Positions 40,975 to 50,191 of a stretch of 64,000 bases of DNA are shown here, piece by piece. The notes beneath the pieces were generated by a model. That model made no database searches. It was not told the DNA's origin and saw only the letters and a program-made list of their open reading frames with translations. A program made the translations under genes and the position numbers. Every line of letters starts with the position of its first letter. Position 1 is the stretch's first letter. This DNA comes from Pseudonocardia sp. DSM 110487 (GTDB lineage Bacteria > Actinomycetota > Actinomycetes > Mycobacteriales > Pseudonocardiaceae): assembly GCF_019468565.1 (NCBI RefSeq), contig NZ_CP080521.1, positions 2,046,001 through 2,110,000 on the forward strand, read 5' to 3'.

Positions 40975-43479
40975 ATGGGCAAGCGTGGCGAGCTGAGGAT
41001 CTACCTCGGTGCGGCGCCCGGCGTTGGCAAGACCTACGCCATGCTCGGCGAGGCCCGGCGGCGCAGGGACCGCGGCACGGACGTGGTCGTTGGCCTCGTC
41101 GAGACCCACGGCCGCAAGAAGACCGCCGCGCTGCTCGAGGGCCTCGATGTCGTCCCCCGGCGGGAGCTTGCCCACCGGGGGGTGACCCTCACCGAGCTCG
41201 ACGTCGACGCCGTCCTCGCCCGCAAGCCGCAGGTCGTGCTGATCGACGAGCTCGCCCACACCAACGTCCCCGGTTCGCGCAACGCCAAGCGCTGGCAGGA
41301 CGTCGAGGAGCTCCTCGACGCCGGGATCACCGTGCTGACCACGCTCAACGTGCAGCACCTCGAGTCGCTGAACGACGTCATCGAGAAGATCACCGGCAGC
41401 CGGCAGCAGGAGACGGTGCCCGACGAGGTGGTGCGCAAGGCCGGGCAGGTCGAACTGGTCGACATCACCCCCGAGGCGCTGCGGCGGCGGCTCGCGCACG
41501 GCAACGTCTACGCGCCGGAGAAGGTCGACGCGGCCATGGCGAACTACTTCCAGCCGCGCAACCTCACCGCGCTGCGGGAGCTGGCGCTGCTGTGGGTGGC
41601 CGACCAGGTCGAGGTCGCGCTGCAGCGCCATCGCGCCGACCAGCGCTCCACGGATGTCTGGGAGACCCGCGAGCGGGTCGTCGTGGCCCTGACCGGCGGC
41701 CGGGAGAGCGAGACGGTCTTGCGCCGCGCGGCCCGCATTGCGAAGCGGTCCGGCTCGGCGGAGCTGTTCGCCCTGCACGTGCTGCGCGGCGACGGGCTCG
41801 CCGGGGCCACGGCCGCGGCACTGGCCAAGCTGCGGCGGCTCGCCGAGGACGTCGGCGCCTCGTTCCACACGGTCGTCGGCGACGACGTGCCGGCCGCCCT
41901 GCTCGACTTCGCCCGTGGCGTGGACGCCACCCAGCTGGTGATCGGCACCTCGCGGCGCTCCCGGCTCGCCCGCGCCGTCGACGAGGGCATCGGTTCCCGG
42001 GTGGTGCAGGACTCGGGCCCGATCGACGTGCACATGGTCACCCACGACGAGGCCGGCCGCGGCCTGCGGCTGCCGCGCCGCTTCAGCGCGGTGCCGGTCA
42101 CGCGCCGGGCGATCGGCTGGGCGCTGGGCGTCGTCCTCCCGGTGCTGGCGACGGGGATCGGGGTCGTCGGCCGTGACCTCTTCGACCTCTCCACCGACGT
42201 TGTGCTGTTCTTCCTCGCCACGGTCGTCGTCGCGTTGGTCGGTGGGCTCGGCCCCGCCCTGCTCGCGGCCCTCGCCGGCGCGACGCTGCTCAACTTCTTC
42301 CTGACGCCGCCGCTCTACACGTTGACGATCGCCGAGCGCGAGAACGTGGTCATGCTCGTGGCGATGGTGATCACCGCGGTGCTCGTCGCGCTCGTCGTCG
42401 ACCGCGCCGCCCGCCGGGCCCAGCAGGCCGCGGCGGCCGGCGCGGAGGCGGCGCTGCTGGCGTCGTTCTCCCGGACGGTGCTCACCCGGCCCAAGCCGCT
42501 CGCGCGGCTGCTCGACCGGGTGCGCGAGGCGTTCGGCATGACCACCGTGGCGATACTGGAACGCGTCGACGACCAGTGGGTGATCTCCGCCTGTTCGGGC
42601 CCGCCGGACTGCGGGAAGCCCGAGCATGCCGACGTCGACGTCGCGGTGGAGCCGGACGTGCACCTCGTCGCGCGCGGGCGCACGCTGCCGGCAGCGGACC
42701 GGCGGTTGCTCGAGGCGGTGGCGGGCCAGGCGCTGATCGCTCTGCGCAACCGGCAGATCGCCGACGAGGCCGCCGAGGCACGGCGCCGCGCCGACGCGGT
42801 CGAGCTGCGCAGCGCGCTGCTCTCGGCGGTCGGGCACGACCTGCGCACGCCGCTGACCTCGATCAAGGCCGCGGCCGGGACCCTGCGCGACGGTGACATC
42901 CGGCTCTCGAGCGAGGATCGCGGCGAGCTGGCCGCCACCATCGAGGAGTCCGCCGACCGCCTCACCGGCCTCGTCAACAACCTGCTCGACTCCTCGCGCC
43001 TCGCCACCGGCGCCGTCACCCCCGACCTGCGGCCCGTCGGCTACGACGACGTCGCGGTGCTGGCCATGCGCGGCCTCGACGGCGCGGGTCGCGTCGAGCT
43101 GGAGATCGACGAGCGCCTGCCGGAGGTCCTCGCCGATCCCGGGCTGTTGGAACGGGTCGTCGCGAACGTCGTCGACAACGCGCTGCGCCACGGGCGGGGC
43201 GCACCGGTCGTGTTGCGGGCCAGCGCCCACGCCGACCTCGTCGAGCTGCGGATCGTCGACTCCGGGCCAGGCGTATCCGTCGCGGACTCCGAGAAGCTCT
43301 TCGCCCCGTTCCAGCGTCTCGGCGACCGCGACCACAACGGTCTGGGGCTCGGCCTGAGCGTCGCGCGGGGTTTCACCGAGGCGATGGGCGGCACGCTCAC
43401 CGCGGAGGACACGCCCGGCGGCGGGCTCACCGTCGTGGTCAGCCTGCCAGCTGCGCAGTCGACGGACGTGGCGTCGTGA
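40975..43479 (+). CDS. kdpD: Potassium/turgor sensor histidine kinase KdpD
   Basis: An 834-residue sensor kinase with full KdpD order: N-terminal KdpD domain with Walker A GAAPGVGKTYAML, a universal-stress-protein-like domain around residues 225-360, four closely spaced membrane helices at about 375-480, a GAF-like region, then the kinase with His621 in GHDLRTPLTS and ATP-binding motifs NVVDNALRHG and GLGLGLSVARGF. It phosphorylates KdpE when potassium is low; in other bacteria the N-terminal region also binds c-di-AMP. The stop overlaps the kdpE GTG by four bases. Confidence 0.96.
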   Translation: MGKRGELRIYLGAAPGVGKTYAMLGEARRRRDRGTDVVVGLVETHGRKKTAALLEGLDVVPRRELAHRGVTLTELDVDAVLARKPQVVLIDELAHTNVPGSRNAKRWQDVEELLDAGITVLTTLNVQHLESLNDVIEKITGSRQQETVPDEVVRKAGQVELVDITPEALRRRLAHGNVYAPEKVDAAMANYFQPRNLTALRELALLWVADQVEVALQRHRADQRSTDVWETRERVVVALTGGRESETVLRRAARIAKRSGSAELFALHVLRGDGLAGATAAALAKLRRLAEDVGASFHTVVGDDVPAALLDFARGVDATQLVIGTSRRSRLARAVDEGIGSRVVQDSGPIDVHMVTHDEAGRGLRLPRRFSAVPVTRRAIGWALGVVLPVLATGIGVVGRDLFDLSTDVVLFFLATVVVALVGGLGPALLAALAGATLLNFFLTPPLYTLTIAERENVVMLVAMVITAVLVALVVDRAARRAQQAAAAGAEAALLASFSRTVLTRPKPLARLLDRVREAFGMTTVAILERVDDQWVISACSGPPDCGKPEHADVDVAVEPDVHLVARGRTLPAADRRLLEAVAGQALIALRNRQIADEAAEARRRADAVELRSALLSAVGHDLRTPLTSIKAAAGTLRDGDIRLSSEDRGELAATIEESADRLTGLVNNLLDSSRLATGAVTPDLRPVGYDDVAVLAMRGLDGAGRVELEIDERLPEVLADPGLLERVVANVVDNALRHGRGAPVVLRASAHADLVELRIVDSGPGVSVADSEKLFAPFQRLGDRDHNGLGLGLSVARGFTEAMGGTLTAEDTPGGGLTVVVSLPAAQSTDVAS

Positions 43480-44150
43480 CGGCCGTGCTGGTCGTCGACG
43501 ACGACACCCAGTTGCTGCGCGCCCTTCGGATCCACCTCGCCGCACGGGGCTACGAGGTGCACACCGCCGTCACCGGTAAGGCGGCGGTGCGCGCGGCCGA
43601 GGAGCACGAGATCGACGTGGTCGTGCTCGATCTCGGGCTGCCCGACCTCGACGGCACCGAGGTGATCACCGCGCTGCGGGCGTTCACGACCGTGCCGATC
43701 ATCGTGCTGTCCGCACGGGCAGACTCCGGCGACAAGGTGCGCTCGCTCGACCGCGGGGCGGACGACTACGTGACCAAGCCGTTCGGCGTCGACGAGCTCA
43801 TGGCGCGGCTGCGCGCCGCCGTCCGCCGCGCCGCGACCGTTCCCGAGAACGGCCCGATCGACGCGGGTGAGCTCACGATCGACCTGGCCGCGAAGATCGT
43901 CCGCCGGTCGGGGGAGGAGGTGCACCTCACGCCGACCGAGTGGAGCCTGCTCGATCTCCTCGTGCGCAACCGGGGCAGGCTCGTGGGCCGCAAACAGCTG
44001 CTGCGGGAGGTCTGGGGGCCGGTGGAGCGCAAGGAGACCAGCTACCTGCGCGTGTACATGGCGCAGCTGCGGCGCAAGCTGGAACGCGACCCGGCCCACC
44101 CGGAACACCTGATCACTGAGGCGGGGATGGGTTACCGATTCCGGGCATGA
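43476..44150 (+). CDS. kdpE: KDP operon response regulator KdpE
   Basis: A 224-residue OmpR/PhoB-type regulator. The receiver domain has the acidic pair at Asp8-Asp9, phospho-acceptor Asp52 in LDLGLPDLDG and Lys of VTKPFG; the C-terminal winged helix runs from about residue 130. It activates kdpFABC when phosphorylated by KdpD. GTG start is coupled to kdpD. Its last 38 bases overlap the convergent EEP-family gene. Confidence 0.95.
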   Translation: MTAVLVVDDDTQLLRALRIHLAARGYEVHTAVTGKAAVRAAEEHEIDVVVLDLGLPDLDGTEVITALRAFTTVPIIVLSARADSGDKVRSLDRGADDYVTKPFGVDELMARLRAAVRRAATVPENGPIDAGELTIDLAAKIVRRSGEEVHLTPTEWSLLDLLVRNRGRLVGRKQLLREVWGPVERKETSYLRVYMAQLRRKLERDPAHPEHLITEAGMGYRFRA

Positions 44151-45132
44151 CGTCGTCCGGGATCCGGAGCCGGGTGAGCACCGCCCGGTGATCGCTCCCG
44201 GCGATGTCCCGCACCTCGAACGTCTCGGCGACGATCGGGTCGGTGGCGAGCACGTGGTCGATCTGCGGTCCCAGCCAGCCCGGCAGCCACGTCGGCCAGG
44301 TCGGCGTCAGGCCATGGCCGCGCTGGGCCGCCGCGTCCCCGCACCCGGCCATGGCCGACCGGAACACCGAGTGGTCGAGCGTGGCGTTGAAGTCCCCAGC
44401 GATGATCGCCGGCTGGGGCCCGGCACACCACTGGGACACCAGGCTCACGTCGGACCGCCACTGCGGCACGTCCCCGCGGCGTGGGGCGAGGGTGTGGAAC
44501 GCGACGAACCGCAGCTCCCCGAGGCCGCCGCCCTCCAGCTCGACGCGCGGGAACGGGGTCGCGATGTAGGTGCTGCTGCGCACGTCGCCGAGACGGTCGG
44601 CGACGACCGCCGTGACGCCGCCGAGGTCGCCATCGGGCTCCCCGACCGCGGTGACCAGGTGGTAGCCCAGCGGCTCGACCAGCGGGGCCAGCTTCGAGCG
44701 GAACGTCGTGCTCGCCTCGACGAGCGAGACCAGGTCCGGGCGCTCGTCGCGGATCAGCGCGGCGACCTCGCCGACGTCCGCACCGCCGCTGTAGGTGTTG
44801 AACGCGGCGATCGTCAGCGTGTGGCCGCCCGCGCGGACCGGTGTCGTCGACACGGCCCTCGGGGCGATCATGCCGGCCGCGACCACCAGCACGACGACCA
44901 CGCCAGCGGCGGCGAGCACGGCCCCGCGCACCCGCCGCGCGAGCACCAGCAGCACCGGCACGAGGATCACCAGCCCGACCAGCAGGTACGGGCGGAGCGC
45001 GACGAGCTGCGCGAACGGAGTGACCACGTCGAGCCCGACCAGATCGGGCAGCGTCAGAAGGGCCACTCCTGCCACGAACAGCAGCGCCATCCAGCGGGAT
45101 CCCAGCCGGCGATGCGGCCGTTCTTGCGTCAC
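44113..45132 (-). CDS. Membrane-anchored endonuclease/exonuclease/phosphatase (EEP) family protein
   Basis: A 339-residue protein. Residues 14-95 hold three hydrophobic helices; the rest is the EEP catalytic fold with NTYSGG, GDFNATLDHSVFR near residue 240, QIDHVLATDP and GSDHRAVLT, giving the Asn, Asp and His active-site set. The catalytic domain should face the outside. Such proteins act as nucleases or phospholipid/phosphodiester hydrolases. GTG 45132 is used. It is convergent with kdpE and separate from the Kdp system in function as far as can be seen. Confidence 0.85.
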   Translation of the reverse strand: MTQERPHRRLGSRWMALLFVAGVALLTLPDLVGLDVVTPFAQLVALRPYLLVGLVILVPVLLVLARRVRGAVLAAAGVVVVLVVAAGMIAPRAVSTTPVRAGGHTLTIAAFNTYSGGADVGEVAALIRDERPDLVSLVEASTTFRSKLAPLVEPLGYHLVTAVGEPDGDLGGVTAVVADRLGDVRSSTYIATPFPRVELEGGGLGELRFVAFHTLAPRRGDVPQWRSDVSLVSQWCAGPQPAIIAGDFNATLDHSVFRSAMAGCGDAAAQRGHGLTPTWPTWLPGWLGPQIDHVLATDPIVAETFEVRDIAGSDHRAVLTRLRIPDDVMPGIGNPSPPQ

Positions 45133-45182
45133 GAGCCGATCTTTCCCATGCCACCTGAATGGACGCTGAGGTCCGGCCCGGA

Positions 45183-45207
45183 TGTCAGCAAGGCCACTTT
45201 GCTGACA
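45183..45207. terminator. Hairpin containing the MFS stop codon
   Basis: TGTCAGCAA (45183-45191) and TTGCTGACA (45199-45207) pair perfectly over nine bases with a seven-base loop. The left arm contains the MFS stop codon (complement of TCA 45185-45187), so the last codons of the gene are part of the stem. It lies 51 bases upstream of the EEP gene on the same strand. Confidence 0.6.
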
Positions 45208-46303
45208 GTGGGCGGGGCAGAGCGGCGGGGACGATCGCGGCCAGTAGCACGGCCGGGAGCAGGAAGCCGATCAGCGGGTCCGCGTGGTAGATCGGCGTGA
45301 ACACCACCGGGCTCAGCGCGCCGCCGCCGAATCGCAGGGCCTGCACCACTGATACCGCGCCTCCGCGGTTCTCCTCCCCGCCGAGGACGAGCGTGTTGAC
45401 GCCGACGAGCACGAGCTGGGTGGCCACGCCACCCACCGCCCACGCGAGCGCGACCATCCAGAGCGCGGGGAGCACCCCGACGGCGGTGACGGCGAGTGCA
45501 CCCAGCCCGGCTCCGGCGAGTACGCCGGCGCGCGTGCCCATCCGGTCGACGCCGCCGCCCACGAGCCGGGCGGTGAGCATCCCGGCCACCCCGGCGGCGG
45601 TGAGCACCAGCCCGCGCTCCCCGGCACCGGCCCGGAACTGCTCGTCGAGCCGCAGCGCCACGAGGAAGCCGAGGCCGGCGAGGCAGCCCCAGCCGAGCGC
45701 AGCGGCCAGGCCCGCGCGGAGCACGGCCGGCCGCAGCGCACTCCGCAACCCAGGCGGCCTGGTCCCTGCTTCCGCCGGGATCCCGATCAGGGCAAGGGCG
45801 GCCGCCACCACCGCGACGCCCGCGAAGGCCAGCCGCCAGTCGGCTTCGGCCACGAGCCCACCGAGCAGCGGCGCCGACGTCGCCCCCGCCGCCTGCAGCG
45901 CCCCGAACCAGCCCAGCGCCCTGCCCAACCGGTCGCCCGCCACCGCGGCGGCGAGCGCCGCCATGAGCAGCGGGGTGGTGAACGCGTTCGCCGTGCCCAG
46001 CAGCGCCGTGGCCGCGAGGAAGAGCGGAAGCGTCGGTGCGAGCACGCAGGCCAGCGCGGCGAGCGCGTACACCCCGTACGCGGCGACGACGGTGCGCCGC
46101 CTGCCCCACCGCTCCCCGAGCGTGCCCGAGACGAGCATGACGGCCGCGAACGGCAGCATGTACGCGGTGATCGACAGCGCCGCGGTGCCCGCAGGCACTC
46201 CGAAGGCGGCGCCGAGCTCGGGCAGCATCGCCACCGTGAGCCCGCCGCCGAACGGACCGAGGAACCCACCTGCGTAGATCCCGGAGCGCGCGAGCGGGTT
46301 CAT
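45185..46303 (-). CDS. MFS transporter (12-helix, DHA1-like)
   Basis: A 372-residue major facilitator with 12 predicted helices. GTLGERWGRRRTVVAAYG near residues 60-77 is motif A. It is a little short for the family but shows both six-helix halves. The ATG overlaps the stop of the GMC oxidoreductase (ATGA), so oxidation and transport of one compound are probably linked. The gene ends inside a hairpin. Direction of transport and substrate are not evident. Confidence 0.83.
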   Translation of the reverse strand: MNPLARSGIYAGGFLGPFGGGLTVAMLPELGAAFGVPAGTAALSITAYMLPFAAVMLVSGTLGERWGRRRTVVAAYGVYALAALACVLAPTLPLFLAATALLGTANAFTTPLLMAALAAAVAGDRLGRALGWFGALQAAGATSAPLLGGLVAEADWRLAFAGVAVVAAALALIGIPAEAGTRPPGLRSALRPAVLRAGLAAALGWGCLAGLGFLVALRLDEQFRAGAGERGLVLTAAGVAGMLTARLVGGGVDRMGTRAGVLAGAGLGALAVTAVGVLPALWMVALAWAVGGVATQLVLVGVNTLVLGGEENRGGAVSVVQALRFGGGALSPVVFTPIYHADPLIGFLLPAVLLAAIVPAALPRPLSAKWPC

Positions 46304-47649
46304 GCGAGCCGCTCGGCCAGCATGAGCGTGGGCAGGTTGGTGTTGGCCGATGGGATCGACGGCATGATCGAGGCGTCGATGATCGACAGTCCCTCGAGCC
46401 CGTGGACCCTGCCGGTGCCGTCGACCACGGACTGTGGGCCGTCGGCAAGCCCCATGCGGCAGGTGCCGATCGGGTGCTGATAGCTGCCGACGTTCTGGAG
46501 AACCGGTTCGGGTCCGTCGACCCCGAGGTGCCTCGACAGCCGGTGGGCGAGCCGGGCGCCTTCGGCGAGCTGCTCCGCGTCATCGGGCTCGCGGAGGTGG
46601 CCCGGGTCGATGCGCGATGGGCCGGCCGAGGTCAACCGCAGCGCACCCCGGGACCGCGGCGTCATGAGCGCGACCAGCAGGGTCAGGGTGTGCGGCTCGT
46701 CGGCGGTCGGGCCGCTGGGGAAGACCTGGATTCCGGCGTTGGTGGTGAGCAGGGACTGGCGCGGCGGGTCCGCGACCGAGAGGCCGTCGGCGTCGTACTG
46801 CAGCCGCAGCAGCGGGTGGTCCTGCAGGTTGCGGCCCACGCCTTGCAGGTCGTGCTCGACGGGAACGCCCAGCGCGGCCAGCTCGTCCGCGGGCCCGATG
46901 CCCGAGCGCAGCAGGAGGGTGGGGCTGCCGAACGCCCCCGCGCACAGCACGACCTCGCGGGCCCGGATGCGGTCGCCGCCGCGCAGCTGCACACCGGTCG
47001 CCCGGCCGTCCTCGACGAGGACGCGCTCGACGGGTCGCTCGGCATGGATGGTCAGGTTCGGCCGCTCCCGGGCGGCTCGCAGGTAGGTCAGGGTCGTGGA
47101 CTGGCGCACCCCGTCGACCTCGTTCAGCGGGAGCGGACCGGCCCCGACCGCGCCGGGCGCATTGTGGTCGGCGATGCGCTCGTGGCCCAGCTCCTCACAG
47201 GCCCGCAGGAACGGCGCCTGGTCCGCCCCGGGCGGGCGGCGCACCGGGATCGGCCCACGGTCGCCGTGCCATGGCTCGTCCGGGAAGTCCAGGTCGCGCT
47301 CGAGCCGGACGAAGGCGGGCAGGACGTCCGCGAACGACCATCCCCACGACTCGTAGACCGTGGGGTCCCCGCGCAGCGCCATGACGTTGTTGGTGGCCGA
47401 GCTGCCCCCGACGATCCGCCCGGCGAACAGGGGGACGCCCGACGTGTCCGTGTAGCCCCAGTCGTAGCCGGTGCCGGTGGGGTCGGCGGCGTCGAGGATC
47501 TCGCCCGGCTGGGCGGCGGTCTCCGATCCGAAGTCGGGGCCCGCCTCGACGAGGACGACCCGGCGTTCAGCTTCTTCTGACAGCCGAGCCGCGACCACAC
47601 CGCCCGCGGACCCGGCTCCGATCACGACGACGTCAGCGTTCATGGTCAT
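46300..47649 (-). CDS. GMC family FAD-dependent oxidoreductase
   Basis: A 449-residue flavoenzyme of the glucose-methanol-choline group, somewhat short for it. VVIGAGSAGGVVAARL near residues 8-23 binds FAD, GGSSATNNVMALRG is the GMC signature 1 region, CAGAFGSPTLLLRSGIG is signature 2, and YQHPIGTCRMG with SANTNLPT supply the catalytic His-Asn pair. It oxidises a primary or secondary alcohol. ATG 47649 is used; an ATG two codons on is equivalent. It is the first gene of a two-gene operon with an MFS transporter and faces a divergent LysR gene. Confidence 0.9.
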   Translation of the reverse strand: MTMNADVVVIGAGSAGGVVAARLSEEAERRVVLVEAGPDFGSETAAQPGEILDAADPTGTGYDWGYTDTSGVPLFAGRIVGGSSATNNVMALRGDPTVYESWGWSFADVLPAFVRLERDLDFPDEPWHGDRGPIPVRRPPGADQAPFLRACEELGHERIADHNAPGAVGAGPLPLNEVDGVRQSTTLTYLRAARERPNLTIHAERPVERVLVEDGRATGVQLRGGDRIRAREVVLCAGAFGSPTLLLRSGIGPADELAALGVPVEHDLQGVGRNLQDHPLLRLQYDADGLSVADPPRQSLLTTNAGIQVFPSGPTADEPHTLTLLVALMTPRSRGALRLTSAGPSRIDPGHLREPDDAEQLAEGARLAHRLSRHLGVDGPEPVLQNVGSYQHPIGTCRMGLADGPQSVVDGTGRVHGLEGLSIIDASIMPSIPSANTNLPTLMLAERLA

Positions 47650-47686
47650 CGGCTACCCCGTCGGTGAGCAGGAGAAAAGACCAACT

Positions 47687-47715
47687 TGAGACCCGGTGAT
47701 ACGGTTTGCGTCTCA
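47687..47715. promoter_or_regulatory. Putative LysR site in the GMC/LysR divergent promoter
   Basis: TGAGAC (47687-47692) and GTCTCA (47710-47715) are exact reverse complements 17 bases apart; the right arm runs into the A of the LysR ATG. The whole space between the two genes is 65 bases. The layout fits autoregulation plus control of the GMC-MFS operon. Confidence 0.5.
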
Positions 47716-48599
47716 TGGAGCTCAGGCACCTGCGGTCGTTCATCGCGGTCGCCGAGGAGCTGCACTTCGGCAGGGCGGCCCGCCGCCTGCACATGGCGCA
47801 GTCACCGCTGTCCCAGCAGATCCAGCGGCTGGAGCGCGAGCTCGGCGTGCCGCTGTTCCGCCGCAACCGGCGCAAGGTCGAGCTCACCGACGCGGGCCTT
47901 GCCATGCTCGATCACGCCCGTCGCGCGCTCGACCACGCCGAGCGCGCCGCGAGCACCGCGCGGGCGGCGGGAACCGGCCGCGCAGGCCGCCTCGACGTCG
48001 GGTTCCTGGCCACCGCGGCGCTCGCCCTGCTCCCCGCCGTGCTGCCGCCGTTCCGGAAGGCGGCACCCGATGCCACCCTGCGGCTGACGGAGGCGGGCAG
48101 CCAGGACCTGCTGCGGGCGCTGCACCGCGGCGAGCTCGACGTGGCCTTCACTCGCCCGCCGGCACCGGCCGCCGAGCTCGCTTCCACGGTTGTGTGGCGC
48201 GAGCCGGTAGTCGCCGTGCTCCCGGCGGGCCACCCGCTCTGCGCCGGGCCTGACGTGCACCTCGCCGACCTGCACGGCGAGGCCTTCGTGACGTTCCCGC
48301 GCTGGTCGGCGCCCGAGTTCTACGACCATCTCGTGGCCGCGTGCCATGACGCCGGCTTCGCCCCACGCGTCGTCCAGGAGGCGCTCGCGATGCCGACGGT
48401 GGTCGGGCTCGTGGCCGCCGGCCTTGGCGTCGCGCTCGTGCCCGGCGGCATCCGCCACCTCGCGCTCCCCGGTGTCGCCTACCGCGACCTGCGGGGCGAG
48501 CCGGCACACGCCGAGATCGCGATGGTCCACCTGGCGGGAAACGACCGTCCCCTGCTGCAGGTCTTCACGAGCACGGTCCGCGCGATCCCGACGGTCTGA
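47715..48599 (+). CDS. LysR family regulator
   Basis: A 294-residue LysR regulator. Residues 1-60 form the winged helix, with EELHFGRAARRLHMAQSPLS as the typical DNA-binding region, and residues 90-290 the periplasmic-binding-like effector domain. ATG 47715 is favoured over a TTG three codons upstream. It is transcribed away from the GMC oxidoreductase, which it probably activates in response to the substrate alcohol or its product. A terminator hairpin follows the stop. Confidence 0.9.
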   Translation: MELRHLRSFIAVAEELHFGRAARRLHMAQSPLSQQIQRLERELGVPLFRRNRRKVELTDAGLAMLDHARRALDHAERAASTARAAGTGRAGRLDVGFLATAALALLPAVLPPFRKAAPDATLRLTEAGSQDLLRALHRGELDVAFTRPPAPAAELASTVVWREPVVAVLPAGHPLCAGPDVHLADLHGEAFVTFPRWSAPEFYDHLVAACHDAGFAPRVVQEALAMPTVVGLVAAGLGVALVPGGIRHLALPGVAYRDLRGEPAHAEIAMVHLAGNDRPLLQVFTSTVRAIPTV

Positions 48600-48603
48600 C
48601 TCG

Positions 48604-48633
48604 CCACCGCTCACGCACCCCATGCGTAGGTGG
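48604..48633 (+). terminator. Hairpin terminator after the LysR gene
   Basis: CCACC (48604-48608) and ACGCA (48613-48617) pair with TGCGT (48623-48627) and GGTGG (48629-48633), leaving a five-base loop and a small asymmetric bulge. It begins four bases after the LysR stop. The remaining 187 bases to the next gene show no other feature. Confidence 0.6.
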
Positions 48634-48820
48634 CAGGAACCGTCCACCTCGTCACCGGCGCCTGTTGCAGGCGGTGCACCGACAACATGCAGCCCGCTAC
48701 ACGGAGCCACGCGGCGTTCATCACCAGCCGCTACGGTGGGACACGCCACGACAGGACGTGCCCCCGGGGTGCCACGGACGACGACACGGCGGGGGCCGCG
48801 AGCCAGGAGGCGGGCCGGGG

Positions 48821-50041
48821 ATGGGCGACGACAGCGGCCGGATCGGAGCGACGGCCCGGATGATCCGGCGGCGTCGCGGGATGTCCCTGAGCGCTGCCGC
48901 CGGTCTCGCGGGCGTCAGCAAGGGCTACCTTTCCAAGCTGGAGAACGGCAAGGCGAGCTTCACCCGGCGCGGGCTGGTGGAGGACCTCGCCGCCGCGCTG
49001 GGGTGCTCCCCGATCGACCTGACCGGGCTACCGGCGGTGGCGCCGGACCGGCGTTCGATGGCGGCGGCGTCCGCGATCCCCGGCCTCACGGCGGCGCTGC
49101 ACGACACCACGCTTGACGACGTACCCGAGGTGCCGACGCGTCCGTTGGCCGAGCTGGTCGACCTCGCGGATCGGGCGAATGCGGCCGCGGACCAGGTGCG
49201 GTACGAGATCGTCTCCGGCAGCGTGCTCGGGGACCTCATCACCGAGCTGCACGTGATCGGCGCCCGAGGTGACGGGGACGAGCGCCGGGAGGCGCTGCGC
49301 GCGCTGGTGACCGCGTGCATTGTGGCGCGGTCGCTGGCCTACACGATGGGACACGGCGAGCTGGCGGTCACCGCAACCCGTCGGGGATGGGACGCGGCGC
49401 GGCGCCTGGAGCGCGGAGACCTCGCATCGCTAATGGCGATGGGCCGCGCGATCAGCCTCAACCGGGTGGGTGCGCGGCATCGGGCCGGGGTGGTTCTCCG
49501 TGAGGCGCTCGGCGAGGCACAGGAGGCACCCGGGCCGACCGCGCGGGACACCTCGGCGGCCGAGGCACGCGGGATGCTGCACCTCACGGCGGCGCACCTC
49601 GCGGCCCGCGACGGCAACGTCGGTGACGCTGAGACGCACCTCGGCGAGGCCAGCGCGCTTGCCCGCTTTACCGGCGAACGCAACTTCATGCTCTACCACT
49701 TCGGGCCGTCGAACGTGGGCGCATGGGAGCTGGCGGTGGCGGTCGAAACCGACCGTGGACCAGAGGCGGCGGAGAAGCTCGCACCGGTGATCGACTTGAA
49801 CACCCTCGGGTCGCCGGACCGCGTGGCGGCCGTGCACTTCGATCTGGCGCGCGCGTTCGCACAGGCTGAGGGCGCCCGCGACGCCGAGGCGTTGCGGCAC
49901 ATCGACAAGGCGGACCGGGTGGCGCCGGTGCGGATACGGCAGGACCCGCTTGCGCGGGAGCTGATCGAGCTGCTGGACCGGCGCGCGCGGCGCCGGGTGT
50001 GGGAGCTGGACTCGCTGAAGAACCGCGTAGGCATCGCCTGA
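48821..50041 (+). CDS. XRE family regulator with TPR-like C-terminal domain
   Basis: A 406-residue protein. Residues 10-65 are an XRE helix-turn-helix, with SAAAGLAGVSKGYLSKLENGK as the key segment. The remaining 330 residues are a helical, Ala/Arg-rich region resembling TPR repeats, as in actinomycete regulators that pair with small proteins encoded next door. ATG 48821 follows a GGGCCGGGG stretch. A GTTTCC-N5-GGAAAC dyad lies 20 bases after the gene, upstream of the small Cys-rich gene. Regulators of this sort often vary between strains and mark accessory loci. Confidence 0.85.
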   Translation: MGDDSGRIGATARMIRRRRGMSLSAAAGLAGVSKGYLSKLENGKASFTRRGLVEDLAAALGCSPIDLTGLPAVAPDRRSMAAASAIPGLTAALHDTTLDDVPEVPTRPLAELVDLADRANAAADQVRYEIVSGSVLGDLITELHVIGARGDGDERREALRALVTACIVARSLAYTMGHGELAVTATRRGWDAARRLERGDLASLMAMGRAISLNRVGARHRAGVVLREALGEAQEAPGPTARDTSAAEARGMLHLTAAHLAARDGNVGDAETHLGEASALARFTGERNFMLYHFGPSNVGAWELAVAVETDRGPEAAEKLAPVIDLNTLGSPDRVAAVHFDLARAFAQAEGARDAEALRHIDKADRVAPVRIRQDPLARELIELLDRRARRRVWELDSLKNRVGIA

Positions 50042-50061
50042 TCGTCTCCGCGCCACTGAGC

Positions 50062-50078
50062 GTTTCCACGCAGGAAAC
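50062..50078. promoter_or_regulatory. GTTTCC-N5-GGAAAC dyad, putative XRE operator
   Basis: GTTTCC (50062-50067) and GGAAAC (50073-50078) are perfect reverse complements with a five-base spacer. The element sits between the XRE gene and the small Cys-rich gene, 114 bases before the latter. It is a plausible site for the XRE protein, or a weak terminator. Confidence 0.5.
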
Positions 50079-50191
50079 CCTTCGCTCGCGATCCCTCGTA
50101 GCTTTCTCCGGGTGATCAGGCCACTACTCGCCGCGATACGCGGACTCCGGGAACGCCAGGCAACGCCGGCTCGCCGTGATGGGCGCGACCT

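Noticed and set aside
40267..43545. A 1092-codon minus-strand frame opposite kdpD
   Set aside because: It is an antisense shadow; kdpD and kdpC show complete domain order and motifs on the plus strand.
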